From Planctomycetes bacterium GWF2_50_10 (lineage in GTDB: Bacteria; Planctomycetota; Phycisphaerae; Sedimentisphaerales; GWF2-50-10), in NCBI GenBank assembly GCA_001824635.1, contig MHYB01000072.1, positions 731 to 16,435 on the forward strand: a DNA stretch of 15,705 nucleotides, read 5' to 3'. The notes under the pieces were generated by a model. That model was not told the origin of the DNA. It made no database searches and saw only the letters and a list, made by a program, of their open reading frames with translations. Shown here piece by piece: positions 1-7,765 of the stretch (its first letter is position 1; each line of letters begins with the position of its first letter). The translations under genes and the position numbers were made by a program.

Positions 1-2
1 GC

Positions 3-563
3 AAACGCACACCAGAAGGCAGGTTCTCGCTTAGAGTGCACCCGTCCTTCATCTCAAAAGACCACGCGCTGGCCAGGGTAAACGGGCCTTTTAACGCAAT
101 AAGCATCTTCGGCCACGCTGTCGGCCAGACGCTCTATTACGGCCGAGGCGCAGGCATGATGCCAACCGCAAGCGCAGTCGTCGCCGATATAATCGACGTC
201 GCCCTGGGCAATAATCAGACCACCTTCAATCACACCAGGATAGCCCCCCACCAGCAGTTCGCGCCGCTGGTTGAAAAAATAGACAACGTCCAGAGCCGCT
301 TCTACATTCGGCTCATGGCAGCCGATGAACCGGGCGTTTTCGCCCGTATCGGCCAGATACTTTCCGATCACCAGATCAGCATCTCCGGCGTCCTTCAGCA
401 CGAAGCCGCTGTCGAGGACGGCACTGTACCGGTGGTGATTACCACTCACATGACAATGCAAAAGCAGGTCTCCGCCGCGCTAAGCTCGCTTGCCGGACTA
501 GGCACTGTGTGTCCCAAACCCGTATGCATCAGGATAGTCGACATCCCGGAGGATAAAGATTGA
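3..563 (+). CDS. hom: Homoserine dehydrogenase, C-terminal part (5' end outside window)
   Basis: Homoserine dehydrogenase reduces aspartate semialdehyde to homoserine with NAD(P)H, the step that commits the aspartate pathway to threonine and methionine. The reading frame is open from base 3, so the first 200 or more residues lie upstream. A GTG at 36 is internal and is not the start. The visible part begins in the conserved end of the catalytic domain (RVHPSFI, then a VNGPFNAI segment that matches the family's substrate/cofactor region). It ends in a C-terminal ACT domain (from about RFYIRLMAADEPGVFARIG), the usual site of threonine feedback control. The TGA stop at 561-563 overlaps the start of the next gene, so the two are translationally coupled. 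The family assignment is firm. Regulation by threonine is inferred from the ACT domain. Confidence 0.93.
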   Translation, partial: KRTPEGRFSLRVHPSFISKDHALARVNGPFNAISIFGHAVGQTLYYGRGAGMMPTASAVVADIIDVALGNNQTTFNHTRIAPHQQFAPLVEKIDNVQSRFYIRLMAADEPGVFARIGQILSDHQISISGVLQHEAAVEDGTVPVVITTHMTMQKQVSAALSSLAGLGTVCPKPVCIRIVDIPEDKD

Positions 564-1753
564 TCGCCAAATACGTCATTATAGTTCCCGACGGCGCAGC
601 AGATGAGCCGATCCCGCAGCTTGGCAATAAGACCATCCTGGAGGCCGCCAATATTCCGAATATCGACAAGGTAAGCATAGAAGGCCGTCAGGGCCTCGTG
701 CGCACCGTTCCAGCCGAAATGGAACCCGGCTCGGATGTGGCCATGATGAGCCTGCTCGGCTATAATCCCGCGAAATTCTATACCGGCCGAGCACCCATTG
801 AAGCTGTCGCGCAAGGAATCGAACTTGGCCCCGATGACTGGGTCTTTCGCTGCAATCTCGTTACCATAGCCGACGAGAAAATGGCAGACCACAGCGCAGG
901 CCACATCTCCACCGAGGAAGGTTCAACCCTCATACGCGAGCTTGCCGCCGCACTGGGCACCGAACAGATCAAATTCTACCCCGGCGTGAGCTATCGTCAT
1001 TTGCTCAAGTTCACCGGCCTGGATTTTAATGTCGTAACAAGGCCCCCGCACGACATCATAGGCGAACTTATATCTAAAAATCTCCCACGCGGAAAGAACA
1101 GCGAACTGCTCATAGACCTAATGGCAAAATCACAGGCCATCTTTGATGAGCACGAAATAAACCGCGTCCGCAACGACCTTAACGAAAACCCCGTCAGTTC
1201 GATATGGCTTTGGGGCCAGGGCAAAAAAGCCCAAATGGAATCCTTTGAGAAACGCTTCGGCCTAAAAGGCGCAGCCATTACCGCCGTAGACCTCGTCCGC
1301 GGCCTAGCAAAGCTCATAGGCTTTGATCTTATTTCCGTCCCAGGCGCTACCGGGTTTGTGGATACCAATTACGAAGGCAAAGCCCAGGCAGCCATAAAGG
1401 CGCTGGACAAATACGATATCGTCTACGTCCATGTAGAGGCCCCCGACGAAGCCGGCCACGGCGGAAATATCGTCATGAAGAAAAAGGCCGTCGAGCAGAT
1501 CGATAAATTTATCGTAGCCCCGGTTCTCGAACATCTTAAAAAGAATTATCCGCAGTGGCGTCTATTGGTAATGCCGGATCATCCGACCCCGGTCGCGTCG
1601 CAGGCGCATTCGGCCAATCCTGTGCCCTTCGCCATGACCGGATCAAACGTAAACGGGGTGCTTCAGAAGCCCTTCAGCGAGGCTAATTCGCTCCAGAGCG
1701 GTTTTATGATCGAAAACGGCTATGACCTCATGGAATATTTCTTGAAAATATAG
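560..1753 (+). CDS. ApgM/iPGM-superfamily phosphotransferase, probable homoserine kinase
   Basis: This 397-residue protein belongs to the alkaline-phosphatase superfamily branch of archaeal-type, cofactor-independent phosphoglycerate mutases. Visible motifs: metal-binding VPDGAAD (9-15), the nucleophile serine in GSDVAMMSLLGYNP (S58), HVEAPDEAGH (H291, D296, H300) and PDHPTP (D340, H341) with H350 downstream. All catalytic residues appear to be present. Translation likely begins at TTG 560, preceded by GGAGG at 548-552, and overlaps the hom stop by 4 bases. One subgroup of this family is annotated as a proposed homoserine kinase because it sits in threonine gene clusters of genomes without ThrB. 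The hom-this gene-lysC order matches that subgroup exactly. A glycolytic phosphoglycerate mutase role (apgM) remains possible from sequence alone, so no symbol is given. Confidence 0.85.
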   Translation: MIAKYVIIVPDGAADEPIPQLGNKTILEAANIPNIDKVSIEGRQGLVRTVPAEMEPGSDVAMMSLLGYNPAKFYTGRAPIEAVAQGIELGPDDWVFRCNLVTIADEKMADHSAGHISTEEGSTLIRELAAALGTEQIKFYPGVSYRHLLKFTGLDFNVVTRPPHDIIGELISKNLPRGKNSELLIDLMAKSQAIFDEHEINRVRNDLNENPVSSIWLWGQGKKAQMESFEKRFGLKGAAITAVDLVRGLAKLIGFDLISVPGATGFVDTNYEGKAQAAIKALDKYDIVYVHVEAPDEAGHGGNIVMKKKAVEQIDKFIVAPVLEHLKKNYPQWRLLVMPDHPTPVASQAHSANPVPFAMTGSNVNGVLQKPFSEANSLQSGFMIENGYDLMEYFLKI

Positions 1754-1792
1754 CCGCGTAAAAATTTTCATCAGTTTGTTACAGGAAAATTT

Positions 1793-3028
1793 ATGTCAAT
1801 ACTTGTTCAAAAATTCGGTGGCACCTCGGTAGCTAATGCCCAGAAGATCCGTCGAGCCGCCTCCAAGGCCATCGCCGCCATAAAACGCGGCCAGCAGGTC
1901 GTGGTAGTCGCCTCCGCTCGCGGCAAACAGACCGACGAGCTTATCGCAGACGCTATGGAAGTAAATCCAAATCCCCCAAAGCGGGAAATGGATCAGCTCC
2001 TCAGCACTGGCGAGCAGCAGACCGTTTCGCTTTTCGCAATGGCATGTGAAGCCGAGGGACAGCCTGCTATCAGCATGACAGGCGCACAGATCCGGCTTAT
2101 AACGGATAATGTGCACACCAAGGCAAGGATCAAGTCCATCGATGCCCAGCGCATTCACAAGCATCTCGATGCCGGCAAGATCGTTATCGTCGCCGGTTTC
2201 CAGGGCGTAGATGAAGACGATAATATTACGACACTGGGCCGAGGCGGCTCGGATACAAGCGCAGTCGCCCTGGCCGCGGCGCTCAAGGCCGAAATCTGCG
2301 AAATTTACACCGATGTCGACGGCGTATATACGACCGACCCGCGCATCTACAAAAAGGCCGTAAAAATCGACCAGATAAGCTATGACGAGATACTCGAAAT
2401 GGCAAGTCTCGGCGCAGGCGTCATGCACAGCCGCTCCATCGAGTTCGGCAAAAAGTACGATGTAAAAATTCACGTAAGAAGTTCGTTGAATGATAACGAG
2501 GGAACCATAATTACTCACGAGGGCCCACAAATGGAAGGTATAGTTGTTTCTGGTGCTACATTACATAAAGATTTGGCGAAGATCGGGCTTATCGGCGTAG
2601 ATAACAAGCCCGGCAATGCCGCCAAAATATTTGCCCACCTGGCAAAAGCAAAGGTCGTCATAAACGACATTATTCAAACCGAAGTCAATACCGAAAAAGC
2701 AAACATGTCCTTCACCGTCGGCAAGAGCGATCTCGCTGATGCGAAAAAGGCCATTGAGGAAATCAAATCTGCTATCGGTGCCCAGAGCATCTTCATTCGT
2801 GAAGATATCGCTGAGGTATCCGTTACCGGTGTAGGAATGAGAACCCATTACGGCGTCGCTGATAGAATGTTCACCGCACTGGCAACCGCCAATGTGAATA
2901 TCGATTCGATCGTTACAAGCGAAATACGCATCAGCGTCATCGTCGACAAGGCCCAGGGCGAAAAAGCCCTCGAATCCGTCTGCGATGCATTCCAACTGGA
3001 CCGCGCTGCTGATAAACGCTGTTTTTAA
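1793..3028 (+). CDS. lysC: Aspartate kinase
   Basis: The enzyme phosphorylates aspartate with ATP, the first step toward lysine, threonine and methionine. The 411-residue protein has the normal length of a single-function aspartokinase. The kinase domain starts with KFGGTSV (7-13) and includes the nucleotide-binding TDVDGVYTTDPR segment near residue 180. Two C-terminal ACT domains (about 265-400, starting near IGLIGVDNKPGNAAKIF) provide amino acid feedback. The ATG follows a modest AGGA site and lies 39 bases after the upstream gene, so hom, the ApgM-like gene and lysC probably form one operon. An internal ATG at 2531 with its own ribosome-binding site falls exactly where separate beta subunits begin in Corynebacterium and Bacillus enzymes (separate entry). 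Confidence 0.95.
   Translation: MSILVQKFGGTSVANAQKIRRAASKAIAAIKRGQQVVVVASARGKQTDELIADAMEVNPNPPKREMDQLLSTGEQQTVSLFAMACEAEGQPAISMTGAQIRLITDNVHTKARIKSIDAQRIHKHLDAGKIVIVAGFQGVDEDDNITTLGRGGSDTSAVALAAALKAEICEIYTDVDGVYTTDPRIYKKAVKIDQISYDEILEMASLGAGVMHSRSIEFGKKYDVKIHVRSSLNDNEGTIITHEGPQMEGIVVSGATLHKDLAKIGLIGVDNKPGNAAKIFAHLAKAKVVINDIIQTEVNTEKANMSFTVGKSDLADAKKAIEEIKSAIGAQSIFIREDIAEVSVTGVGMRTHYGVADRMFTALATANVNIDSIVTSEIRISVIVDKAQGEKALESVCDAFQLDRAADKRCF
2519..2533 (+). promoter_or_regulatory. Internal ribosome-binding site and start for an aspartokinase beta subunit
   Basis: GAGGG at 2519-2523 lies 7 bases before an in-frame ATG at 2531 within lysC. Translation from there would give a 165-residue protein beginning MEGIVVSG and holding only the two ACT domains. 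Known alpha2-beta2 aspartokinases make their beta subunit of about 160-170 residues from an equivalent in-frame start. The sequence elements are visible; that they are used is inferred. Confidence 0.45.
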
Positions 3029-3046
3029 ATGATTGAATAAAGCCAG

Positions 3047-3721
3047 TTGGCAAAAAGAAAACGCAAGACCCAATACGCTATGAGCCGTCGGGGCCAGAAG
3101 TCGATTGTACTTCTTGTCGCGGCGGCCATAGCTTTTTTTGTCTATCTCGACCGCACCGGCCGCATTGAGGGTCTTGGGGCCCGTCCCCACTCCCCTGCCG
3201 TAGATAACAATCTCCCGTCTCAGGACGACCTCGCTAAATATCACCTCAAAACTTTTATCGTAACAAAGGTCGTCGATGGCGACACGCTCGATATAAACCT
3301 GCCCGATGGTAAATACAAAACCACCCGCATAAGACTCCTAGGCGTGGACACCCCTGAAACAAAAAAACCGAATACCGCCGTTATGCACTTTGGCCCCCAG
3401 GCGTATGAATTCACCAAAAACGTCACGCTCGGCAAAAAGGTCGTGGTCGTAATTGATACTATCAGCCGCCCCCGCGACCGCTACGGCCGCCTCCTGGGCT
3501 ACGTCAGGCTGGAAAATGGAAATATATTGAATCAACTGCTCGTAGAACAAGGCTACGCCTACGCCGACCTCCGCTTCAAACACACGGAATTTGATAAATA
3601 CAAAATATTGATGGACGAGGCCCAGCAAAACAAAAAAGGCCTCTGGAAAGATGCCAAACTCAAAGACCTCCCTCCATGGCTCCAAAAACTAAAACCCAAA
3701 ATCCTCAAAAAAGCAGCTTAG
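3047..3721 (+). CDS. Membrane-anchored thermonuclease (SNase family)
   Basis: This is a staphylococcal-nuclease-fold, Ca2+-dependent nuclease. The 224-residue protein begins with a Lys/Arg-rich tail (KRKRK), then one hydrophobic segment (about 19-34) that looks like an uncleaved signal anchor and would place the nuclease outside the membrane. The nuclease domain (about 70-203) keeps the family's catalytic set: VDGDT (D79, T80), RLLGVDTPE (R96, D101, E104) and DRYGR (R148). The chosen start is TTG 3047, the first possible codon after an in-frame stop. ATG 3080 (residue 12) is an alternative and keeps the anchor; neither has a clear Shine-Dalgarno site. It starts 18 bases after lysC, so it may be read through from that operon, although its role (nucleic acid scavenging or envelope defence) is unrelated. 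Bases for the function are motif-level only. Confidence 0.9.
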   Translation: MAKRKRKTQYAMSRRGQKSIVLLVAAAIAFFVYLDRTGRIEGLGARPHSPAVDNNLPSQDDLAKYHLKTFIVTKVVDGDTLDINLPDGKYKTTRIRLLGVDTPETKKPNTAVMHFGPQAYEFTKNVTLGKKVVVVIDTISRPRDRYGRLLGYVRLENGNILNQLLVEQGYAYADLRFKHTEFDKYKILMDEAQQNKKGLWKDAKLKDLPPWLQKLKPKILKKAA

Positions 3722-3735
3722 AGGTTTTGATTTTT
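3697..3735 (+). terminator. Probable intrinsic terminator between convergent genes
   Basis: CAAAA-T-CCTC (3697-3706) pairs with GAGGTTTTG (3721-3729), giving nine pairs with one bulged T and a 14-base loop, followed by ATTTTT. It overlaps the thermonuclease stop codon. On the minus strand the same stem is followed by a T-rich stretch (complement of about 3680-3696), so it could also end the response regulator transcript coming the other way. The A-T content of the stem makes it moderate rather than strong. Confidence 0.5.
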
Positions 3736-3737
3736 CA

Positions 3738-3767
3738 ACTCGTAACCCGCAACCCGTAACTCGCAAC
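3738..3767. repeat. Heptad tandem repeat, consensus ACYCGYA, four copies
   Basis: Four contiguous 7-base units (3738-3765) fit ACYCGYA, differing only at the two pyrimidine positions, and a partial AC follows. They lie in the 53-base gap between the thermonuclease and response regulator genes. A period of 7 does not suit coding sequence. No function can be read from the sequence. Confidence 0.75.
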
Positions 3768-3774
3768 AGTTCCG

Positions 3775-5163
3775 TTACACCAGATCATATTCCTTGATCT
3801 TCCTGTAAAGCGTCCGCTCCCCTATTTTAAGCAGTTTCGCTGCCTTTTCGCGATTGCCCCCTGTATCAGCAAGTGCTTTTATTACCGCCTGCCTCTCAAG
3901 ATCATCCAGACTCGACCCAGCCTGTGGAACCGGCGTCTGCCCCGCCTCAAGCAGCGCTATCGGCGAAGCGGCATTGAGCTTGCGAGGAACATAAATCTCC
4001 GGCGGCACATCGCAGGCATCAATAAAATCGCCATCCGTCATTACCACCATCGTTCGTATGGCATTGCGAAGCTGCCGTATGTTCCCCGGCCAATTATAAT
4101 TTTTGAAAACCTTCATCGCGTTATCGGTAAAGCCCCGCACATCTTTTCCGATCTCATCATTTGCCTGCTCAAGAAAATACCCCGCCAGCTCCGGCAGATC
4201 ATCACTCCTGCTCCGCAGCGCCGGCACTGTCACGCAAACCCCCTTGATCCTGAAATAAAGGTCCTGCCTGAATTTCTTTTCTTCTATCAGCTTTACCAGA
4301 TCATGATTTGTCGCGCTTACCACCCGCACATCGACTTTCACCGGCTTTGTCGAACCCACAGGCATGATCAACCCGTCTTCAAGCACCCGCAAAAGCTTGG
4401 CTTGCATTATCATCGGCATATCACCGATCTCATCAAGGAACAGCGTTCCCTTATCGGCCGCCTCAAAAAGCCCTTCCCTGTCCGAAAGCGCCCCCGTAAA
4501 TGCTCCCTTAACATGCCCGAACAATTCGCTCTCAAGCAGCGTCTCGCTTAGCCCGGCGCAATTTACAGGCTTAAAGGCCTTGTTCCGCCTGCGTGAATTA
4601 TTGTGTATCGCACGAGCCAGCAGTTCCTTGCCCGTACCAGATTCGCCTTCGATCAAAACAGAAATATTAGTCGGCGCAACTCGCCGCACTATCTCAAAGA
4701 CCTGAGCCATCCCGGAATTCGCCCCGCGTACCCCCTCAAATTCAAAACGACCCACCCTGCTCACAGTAACTCGTGTGGGCCCCCTGTTGCACGCCGCCGT
4801 CACGACCTCCGCCAGCCGTTTCGTATCCACGGGTTTGACTACATAATCATACGCCCCGGCCCGCATAGCTTCCTTACATGCGTCCAGGTTTGAGCTGGAT
4901 GCCACAACGATTACTTGTGTCTGCGAATTGATGTTTTTGGCATGACGCAGAAGTTCAAGTCCGCCTGTATCCCCGTCGAGATCGATATCCGTCACGAGCA
5001 CGTCTATGTTCTCTTCTTCGAGCTTTTCTATCGCCCCTGCCGCGCTGTAAATGGCAATAACCCGCCCGCACACGCCCTCAAGAGCCTGCGCTATACCGTC
5101 TGCATGTTCTCTGATCCCATCTGCAACAAGTACTACGGAGCCATCCTGCATATATTCTTTCAT
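3775..5163 (-). CDS. Sigma-54-dependent response regulator (NtrC type)
   Basis: The 462-residue protein has the full NtrC layout. A receiver domain (about 9-125) has phosphoacceptor D59 in VTDIDL and conserved K110. A sigma-54 AAA+ domain (about 148-375) has Walker A GESGTGKE (173-180), the sigma-54 contact loop GAFTGA (220-225) and Walker B LFLDEIGD (241-248). A Fis-type helix-turn-helix (about 435-459) ends the protein. The receiver's acidic pair is reduced: the usual DD is A14-D15, though D15 and D59 could still hold Mg2+. No histidine kinase is adjacent, so partner and targets are unknown. The start is uncertain: ATG 5163 has a weak ribosome-binding site and sits in a small hairpin, while ATG 5151 (residue 5) follows GAAAGAA. 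It lies 45 bases after csp on the same strand and may be the tail of the rpsO-pnp-csp unit. Confidence 0.95.
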   Translation of the reverse strand: MKEYMQDGSVVLVADGIREHADGIAQALEGVCGRVIAIYSAAGAIEKLEEENIDVLVTDIDLDGDTGGLELLRHAKNINSQTQVIVVASSSNLDACKEAMRAGAYDYVVKPVDTKRLAEVVTAACNRGPTRVTVSRVGRFEFEGVRGANSGMAQVFEIVRRVAPTNISVLIEGESGTGKELLARAIHNNSRRRNKAFKPVNCAGLSETLLESELFGHVKGAFTGALSDREGLFEAADKGTLFLDEIGDMPMIMQAKLLRVLEDGLIMPVGSTKPVKVDVRVVSATNHDLVKLIEEKKFRQDLYFRIKGVCVTVPALRSRSDDLPELAGYFLEQANDEIGKDVRGFTDNAMKVFKNYNWPGNIRQLRNAIRTMVVMTDGDFIDACDVPPEIYVPRKLNAASPIALLEAGQTPVPQAGSSLDDLERQAVIKALADTGGNREKAAKLLKIGERTLYRKIKEYDLV

Positions 5164-5179
5164 CAGCTGTTAACTGATG
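5161..5179 (-). promoter_or_regulatory. Small inverted repeat covering the response regulator start codon
   Basis: CATCAG (5161-5166) and CTGATG (5174-5179) form a perfect 6-base-pair stem with a 7-base loop. In the transcript, the start codon at 5163 lies within the stem. It could reduce initiation there or point to the ATG at 5151 as the real start. A stem this short may be chance. Confidence 0.3.
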
Positions 5180-5208
5180 ATAAACCTGTATCAAAACAAT
5201 CACAAAGT

Positions 5209-5412
5209 TTATTCTACAACATGAACGTTTTTGGCCTGAAGCCCCTTGCCACTGTCGTACTCTTCATACTCAACCTTCTGGCCATCCTTTAGCGCACGAA
5301 AGCCCTGGCCTTCGATGCTGCTGTAGTGAACAAAAACGTCCTGGCCGTGTTCGTTGACCACAAAGCCGAAGCCTTTTTTCTGGTCAAACCATTTTACTTT
5401 CCCCTGGGACAT
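5209..5412 (-). CDS. Cold-shock domain protein
   Basis: This is a single cold-shock domain of 67 residues, the normal size of CspA-family proteins, which bind single-stranded RNA and melt secondary structure. RNP1 is seen as KGFGFV (13-18) and RNP2 as VFVHYSSI (26-33), with the family's basic/aromatic start GKVKWFD. A strong GAAGGAGA site (5426-5419) lies 6 bases before the ATG. The gene follows pnp by about 100 bases on the same strand, and a stable hairpin lies in that gap. PNPase, S15 and a cold-shock protein in one cluster suggest joint control of RNA decay and translation, perhaps at low temperature; this link is inferred from position. Confidence 0.96.
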   Translation of the reverse strand: MSQGKVKWFDQKKGFGFVVNEHGQDVFVHYSSIEGQGFRALKDGQKVEYEEYDSGKGLQAKNVHVVE

Positions 5413-5439
5413 ACGTTTTCTCCTTCAAAACATAAGGTT

Positions 5440-5465
5440 AGCTGACCGGCCGAAACCGGCCAGCT
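5440..5465 (-). promoter_or_regulatory. Hairpin in the pnp-csp intercistronic gap
   Basis: AGCTGACCGG (5440-5449) and CCGGCCAGCT (5456-5465) form a 10-base-pair stem with a 6-base loop. The one imperfect position is an A-C mismatch in plus-strand RNA but a G-U pair in minus-strand RNA, the direction in which pnp and csp are transcribed. No T tract follows on that strand, so it is more likely an mRNA stability, processing or 5'-leader element of csp than a complete intrinsic terminator. Confidence 0.5.
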
Positions 5466-5513
5466 TTGTCTTTGAAGTACGTATCAGACCTCAGGCCAAA
5501 ATAAAAACTCGCC

Positions 5514-7658
5514 TTAGGCCTTGGGCGTTTCGCCGCCCTTTTCCTTGCCCTCTTCCTTGGCAAGCTCAATAAGCGCCGCCTTGCGTGAAAGCTTAAAGCG
5601 GCCCTGGTCGTCGATCGACAGCAGTTTCACCGGGATAATATCGCCCAGCTTCACCACTTCATCCACGCTCTTTATAAAACCGGTAGCTAGCTCGCTGATA
5701 TGGCAAAGCCCTTCGACGCCAGGCGTAAACTCAACAAACGCGCCGAAATCCTTTATCGATACCACCTTTGAAGTATTATAAATCTTGCCTACCTTAGGCG
5801 GCTGCGTAAGACCTTCGATGATCTCCTTGGCACGCAGGTGTCCAGTCCCGCCAACAGCACTGATATATACCGTGCCGTCCTCTTCGATCTCGATAGTCGA
5901 GCCTGTCTGCTCCTGGATCGACTTGATCATCTTGCCGCCAGGGCCGATAACCTTGCCGATAAGTTCCGGATCGATCTCTATCGTCACAAGCTGCGGTGCG
6001 TATGTGCTTATCGCAGGCCTTGCAACCGAGATCGTCTCGGCCATGATGCCCAGTATCTTGAGCCTGGCGTCCTTTGCCCTGGCCATCGCCTCTAGCATGA
6101 TGTTGTGTTCGAGTCCTTCGCGCTTGATATCAAGCTGAATGGCTGTTATACCCTTTGTCGTTCCGGCGATCTTGAAATCCATCTCGCCGAAATGATCCTC
6201 GTCGCCGATGATGTCCGTAAGCAGCTGATACTTATTGCCTTCCGAGATAAGCCCTATCGAAATACCCGCCACCGGATCCTTTATCGGTATGCCCGCGTCA
6301 AGCATTGCAAGCGTTCCGCCGCAAACCGTCGCCATCGAGCTTGAGCCGTTGGATTCGAGAATATCCGAAATGATCCTTATCGTGTACGGGAAGTTTTCAA
6401 AGTCCGGCTTCATCATTTCAAGCGCCTTTTCCGCAAGCGCACCGTGACCTATTTCGCGTCTGCCCGGCCCTCGCATCGGCTTTACTTCGCCGACAGCGTA
6501 AGGCGGGAAATTGTAATGCAGCATGAACTTCTGGCCGTATTCTTCCAGCAGCCCGTCGATGATCTGCGCATCCTGTATCGTGCCCAGCGTTATGCTCACA
6601 AGCGCCTGCGTCTCGCCCCTGCTGAATAGTGCCGAGCCGTGTGTTCTTGGCAGTATACCCACTGCGCAGTCGATAGGACGAACTTCATCAAAGCCTCGAC
6701 CGTCAAGACGTTTGCCCGAAAGCAGCAGCTTGCGAACAACATTCTTTTCGATCTCATGCAGTATGCGTTTGAGCATCGCCGGCGTACACCTTGGCTGCTC
6801 ATCGCCCGTTGCCACGCAGTATTGCTGCGTAACGTTATCAAACAATTCTCTTACAGAATCATTGCGGGCGTTCTTTTCTTTGATCTGTTTAAGCTCATAA
6901 AGCCTGTCGAAAATCTGGCCGCTGATCTCTTTTTCCAGCGATTCATCCATCTCGCTGACAGTGAATTCCTTTTTCTTGCCGCAAGCCTTCGCAAGCTCTT
7001 CGATCATATCGCATATCTCGATTACGACCTTGTGAGCTTCCTCAACAGCTGCTGCCACTGCCTCTTCCGGAGCGTTCTTGGCCTCGACCTCGATCATGTT
7101 GATCGCCTTCTTGGTACCACCAAGAAGCAGGTTCAGATCGGCCTCCTCAACTTGCGAACTAAGCGGATTAACCACAAACTCGCCGTTAATGCGACCGAGC
7201 CTGCACGCGCCCATCGGCCCCATGAACGGAACCGAGCTTATCGCCAGCGCCGCCGACGCCCCGATCATGCCGAGCACGTCAGGATCGTTCTGCTGATCCG
7301 CGCTGAGCACGGTAGCTATTACCTGCACCTCATCGAAATACCCATCCGGGAACAATGGACGTATCGGCCGGTCGATCATTCTTGATGTGAGAACTTCCTT
7401 CGTTGTCGGCCTGCCCTCACGCTTCATAAAGCCGCCCGGGAACTTGCCCGCTGCCGCTGTCCGCTCGCGATAATCAACGCTTAGCGGAAAATAATCGATA
7501 TCCACCGATCTTGGCGGAGCCGAACATGCCGTCACCAGCACTATCGTCTCACCATACTGAACCGTTACCGCACCGTCAGACAGCTTTGCCATCCTGCCGG
7601 TTTCGATTGTGAGGGTTCTACCCCCGATTTGTCGCTCTACTTTGTACACATTTGCCAT
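5514..7658 (-). CDS. pnp: Polyribonucleotide nucleotidyltransferase (PNPase)
   Basis: PNPase degrades RNA from the 3' end using phosphate, forming nucleoside diphosphates, and can work in a degradosome. The protein is 714 residues, very close to the 711 of E. coli. It has two RNase PH-like domains separated by a helical linker. The catalytic Asp segment GDEDHFGEMDFK in the second domain is intact, followed by a KH domain with GPGG and a C-terminal S1 domain (from about 623, VGKIYNTSKV). I chose ATG 7658 (MANVYKVERQ) because AGAGGA (7669-7664) lies 5 bases upstream. A longer in-frame TTG start at 7685 would add nine atypical residues and bypass that site. It follows rpsO on the same strand, the classic bacterial rpsO-pnp order, with a long hairpin between them. 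Confidence 0.97.
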   Translation of the reverse strand: MANVYKVERQIGGRTLTIETGRMAKLSDGAVTVQYGETIVLVTACSAPPRSVDIDYFPLSVDYRERTAAAGKFPGGFMKREGRPTTKEVLTSRMIDRPIRPLFPDGYFDEVQVIATVLSADQQNDPDVLGMIGASAALAISSVPFMGPMGACRLGRINGEFVVNPLSSQVEEADLNLLLGGTKKAINMIEVEAKNAPEEAVAAAVEEAHKVVIEICDMIEELAKACGKKKEFTVSEMDESLEKEISGQIFDRLYELKQIKEKNARNDSVRELFDNVTQQYCVATGDEQPRCTPAMLKRILHEIEKNVVRKLLLSGKRLDGRGFDEVRPIDCAVGILPRTHGSALFSRGETQALVSITLGTIQDAQIIDGLLEEYGQKFMLHYNFPPYAVGEVKPMRGPGRREIGHGALAEKALEMMKPDFENFPYTIRIISDILESNGSSSMATVCGGTLAMLDAGIPIKDPVAGISIGLISEGNKYQLLTDIIGDEDHFGEMDFKIAGTTKGITAIQLDIKREGLEHNIMLEAMARAKDARLKILGIMAETISVARPAISTYAPQLVTIEIDPELIGKVIGPGGKMIKSIQEQTGSTIEIEEDGTVYISAVGGTGHLRAKEIIEGLTQPPKVGKIYNTSKVVSIKDFGAFVEFTPGVEGLCHISELATGFIKSVDEVVKLGDIIPVKLLSIDDQGRFKLSRKAALIELAKEEGKEKGGETPKA

Positions 7659-7703
7659 GTCATTCCTCTTTAGGCGAATGGGCAATGCAGGAAAACAGGC
7701 TTG

Positions 7704-7765
7704 TAGTTGTTGGTATTTGGTTGCCCGCTGCCGATTAGCAGCAAAGAACCAACGACCAACAACTA
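7704..7765 (-). promoter_or_regulatory. Long imperfect hairpin between rpsO and pnp, candidate RNase III processing site
   Basis: Arms 7704-7731 and 7738-7765 are 28 bases each around a 6-base loop (7732-7737). The outer 11 bases, TAGTTGTTGGT against ACCAACAACTA, pair perfectly. A 6-pair block (7717-7722 with 7747-7752) and a 5-pair block (7727-7731 with 7738-7742) follow. Positions 7724-7726 against 7743-7745 do not pair in plus-strand RNA but form three G-U pairs in minus-strand RNA, the sense of the rpsO-pnp transcript, giving about 25 of 28 pairs. In E. coli, a hairpin in this gap is cut by RNase III and lets PNPase autoregulate; a similar role here is inferred. The right arm also carries two 7-base repeats of the ACCAAC type. 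Confidence 0.6.

Noticed and set aside
6639..7385. A 248-residue plus-strand frame inside pnp
   Set aside because: It lies antisense to intact PNPase and has no family features or ribosome-binding site.
7659..7685. Longer pnp start at TTG 7685
   Set aside because: It would add nine residues not typical of PNPase and ignore a good Shine-Dalgarno site placed correctly for ATG 7658.
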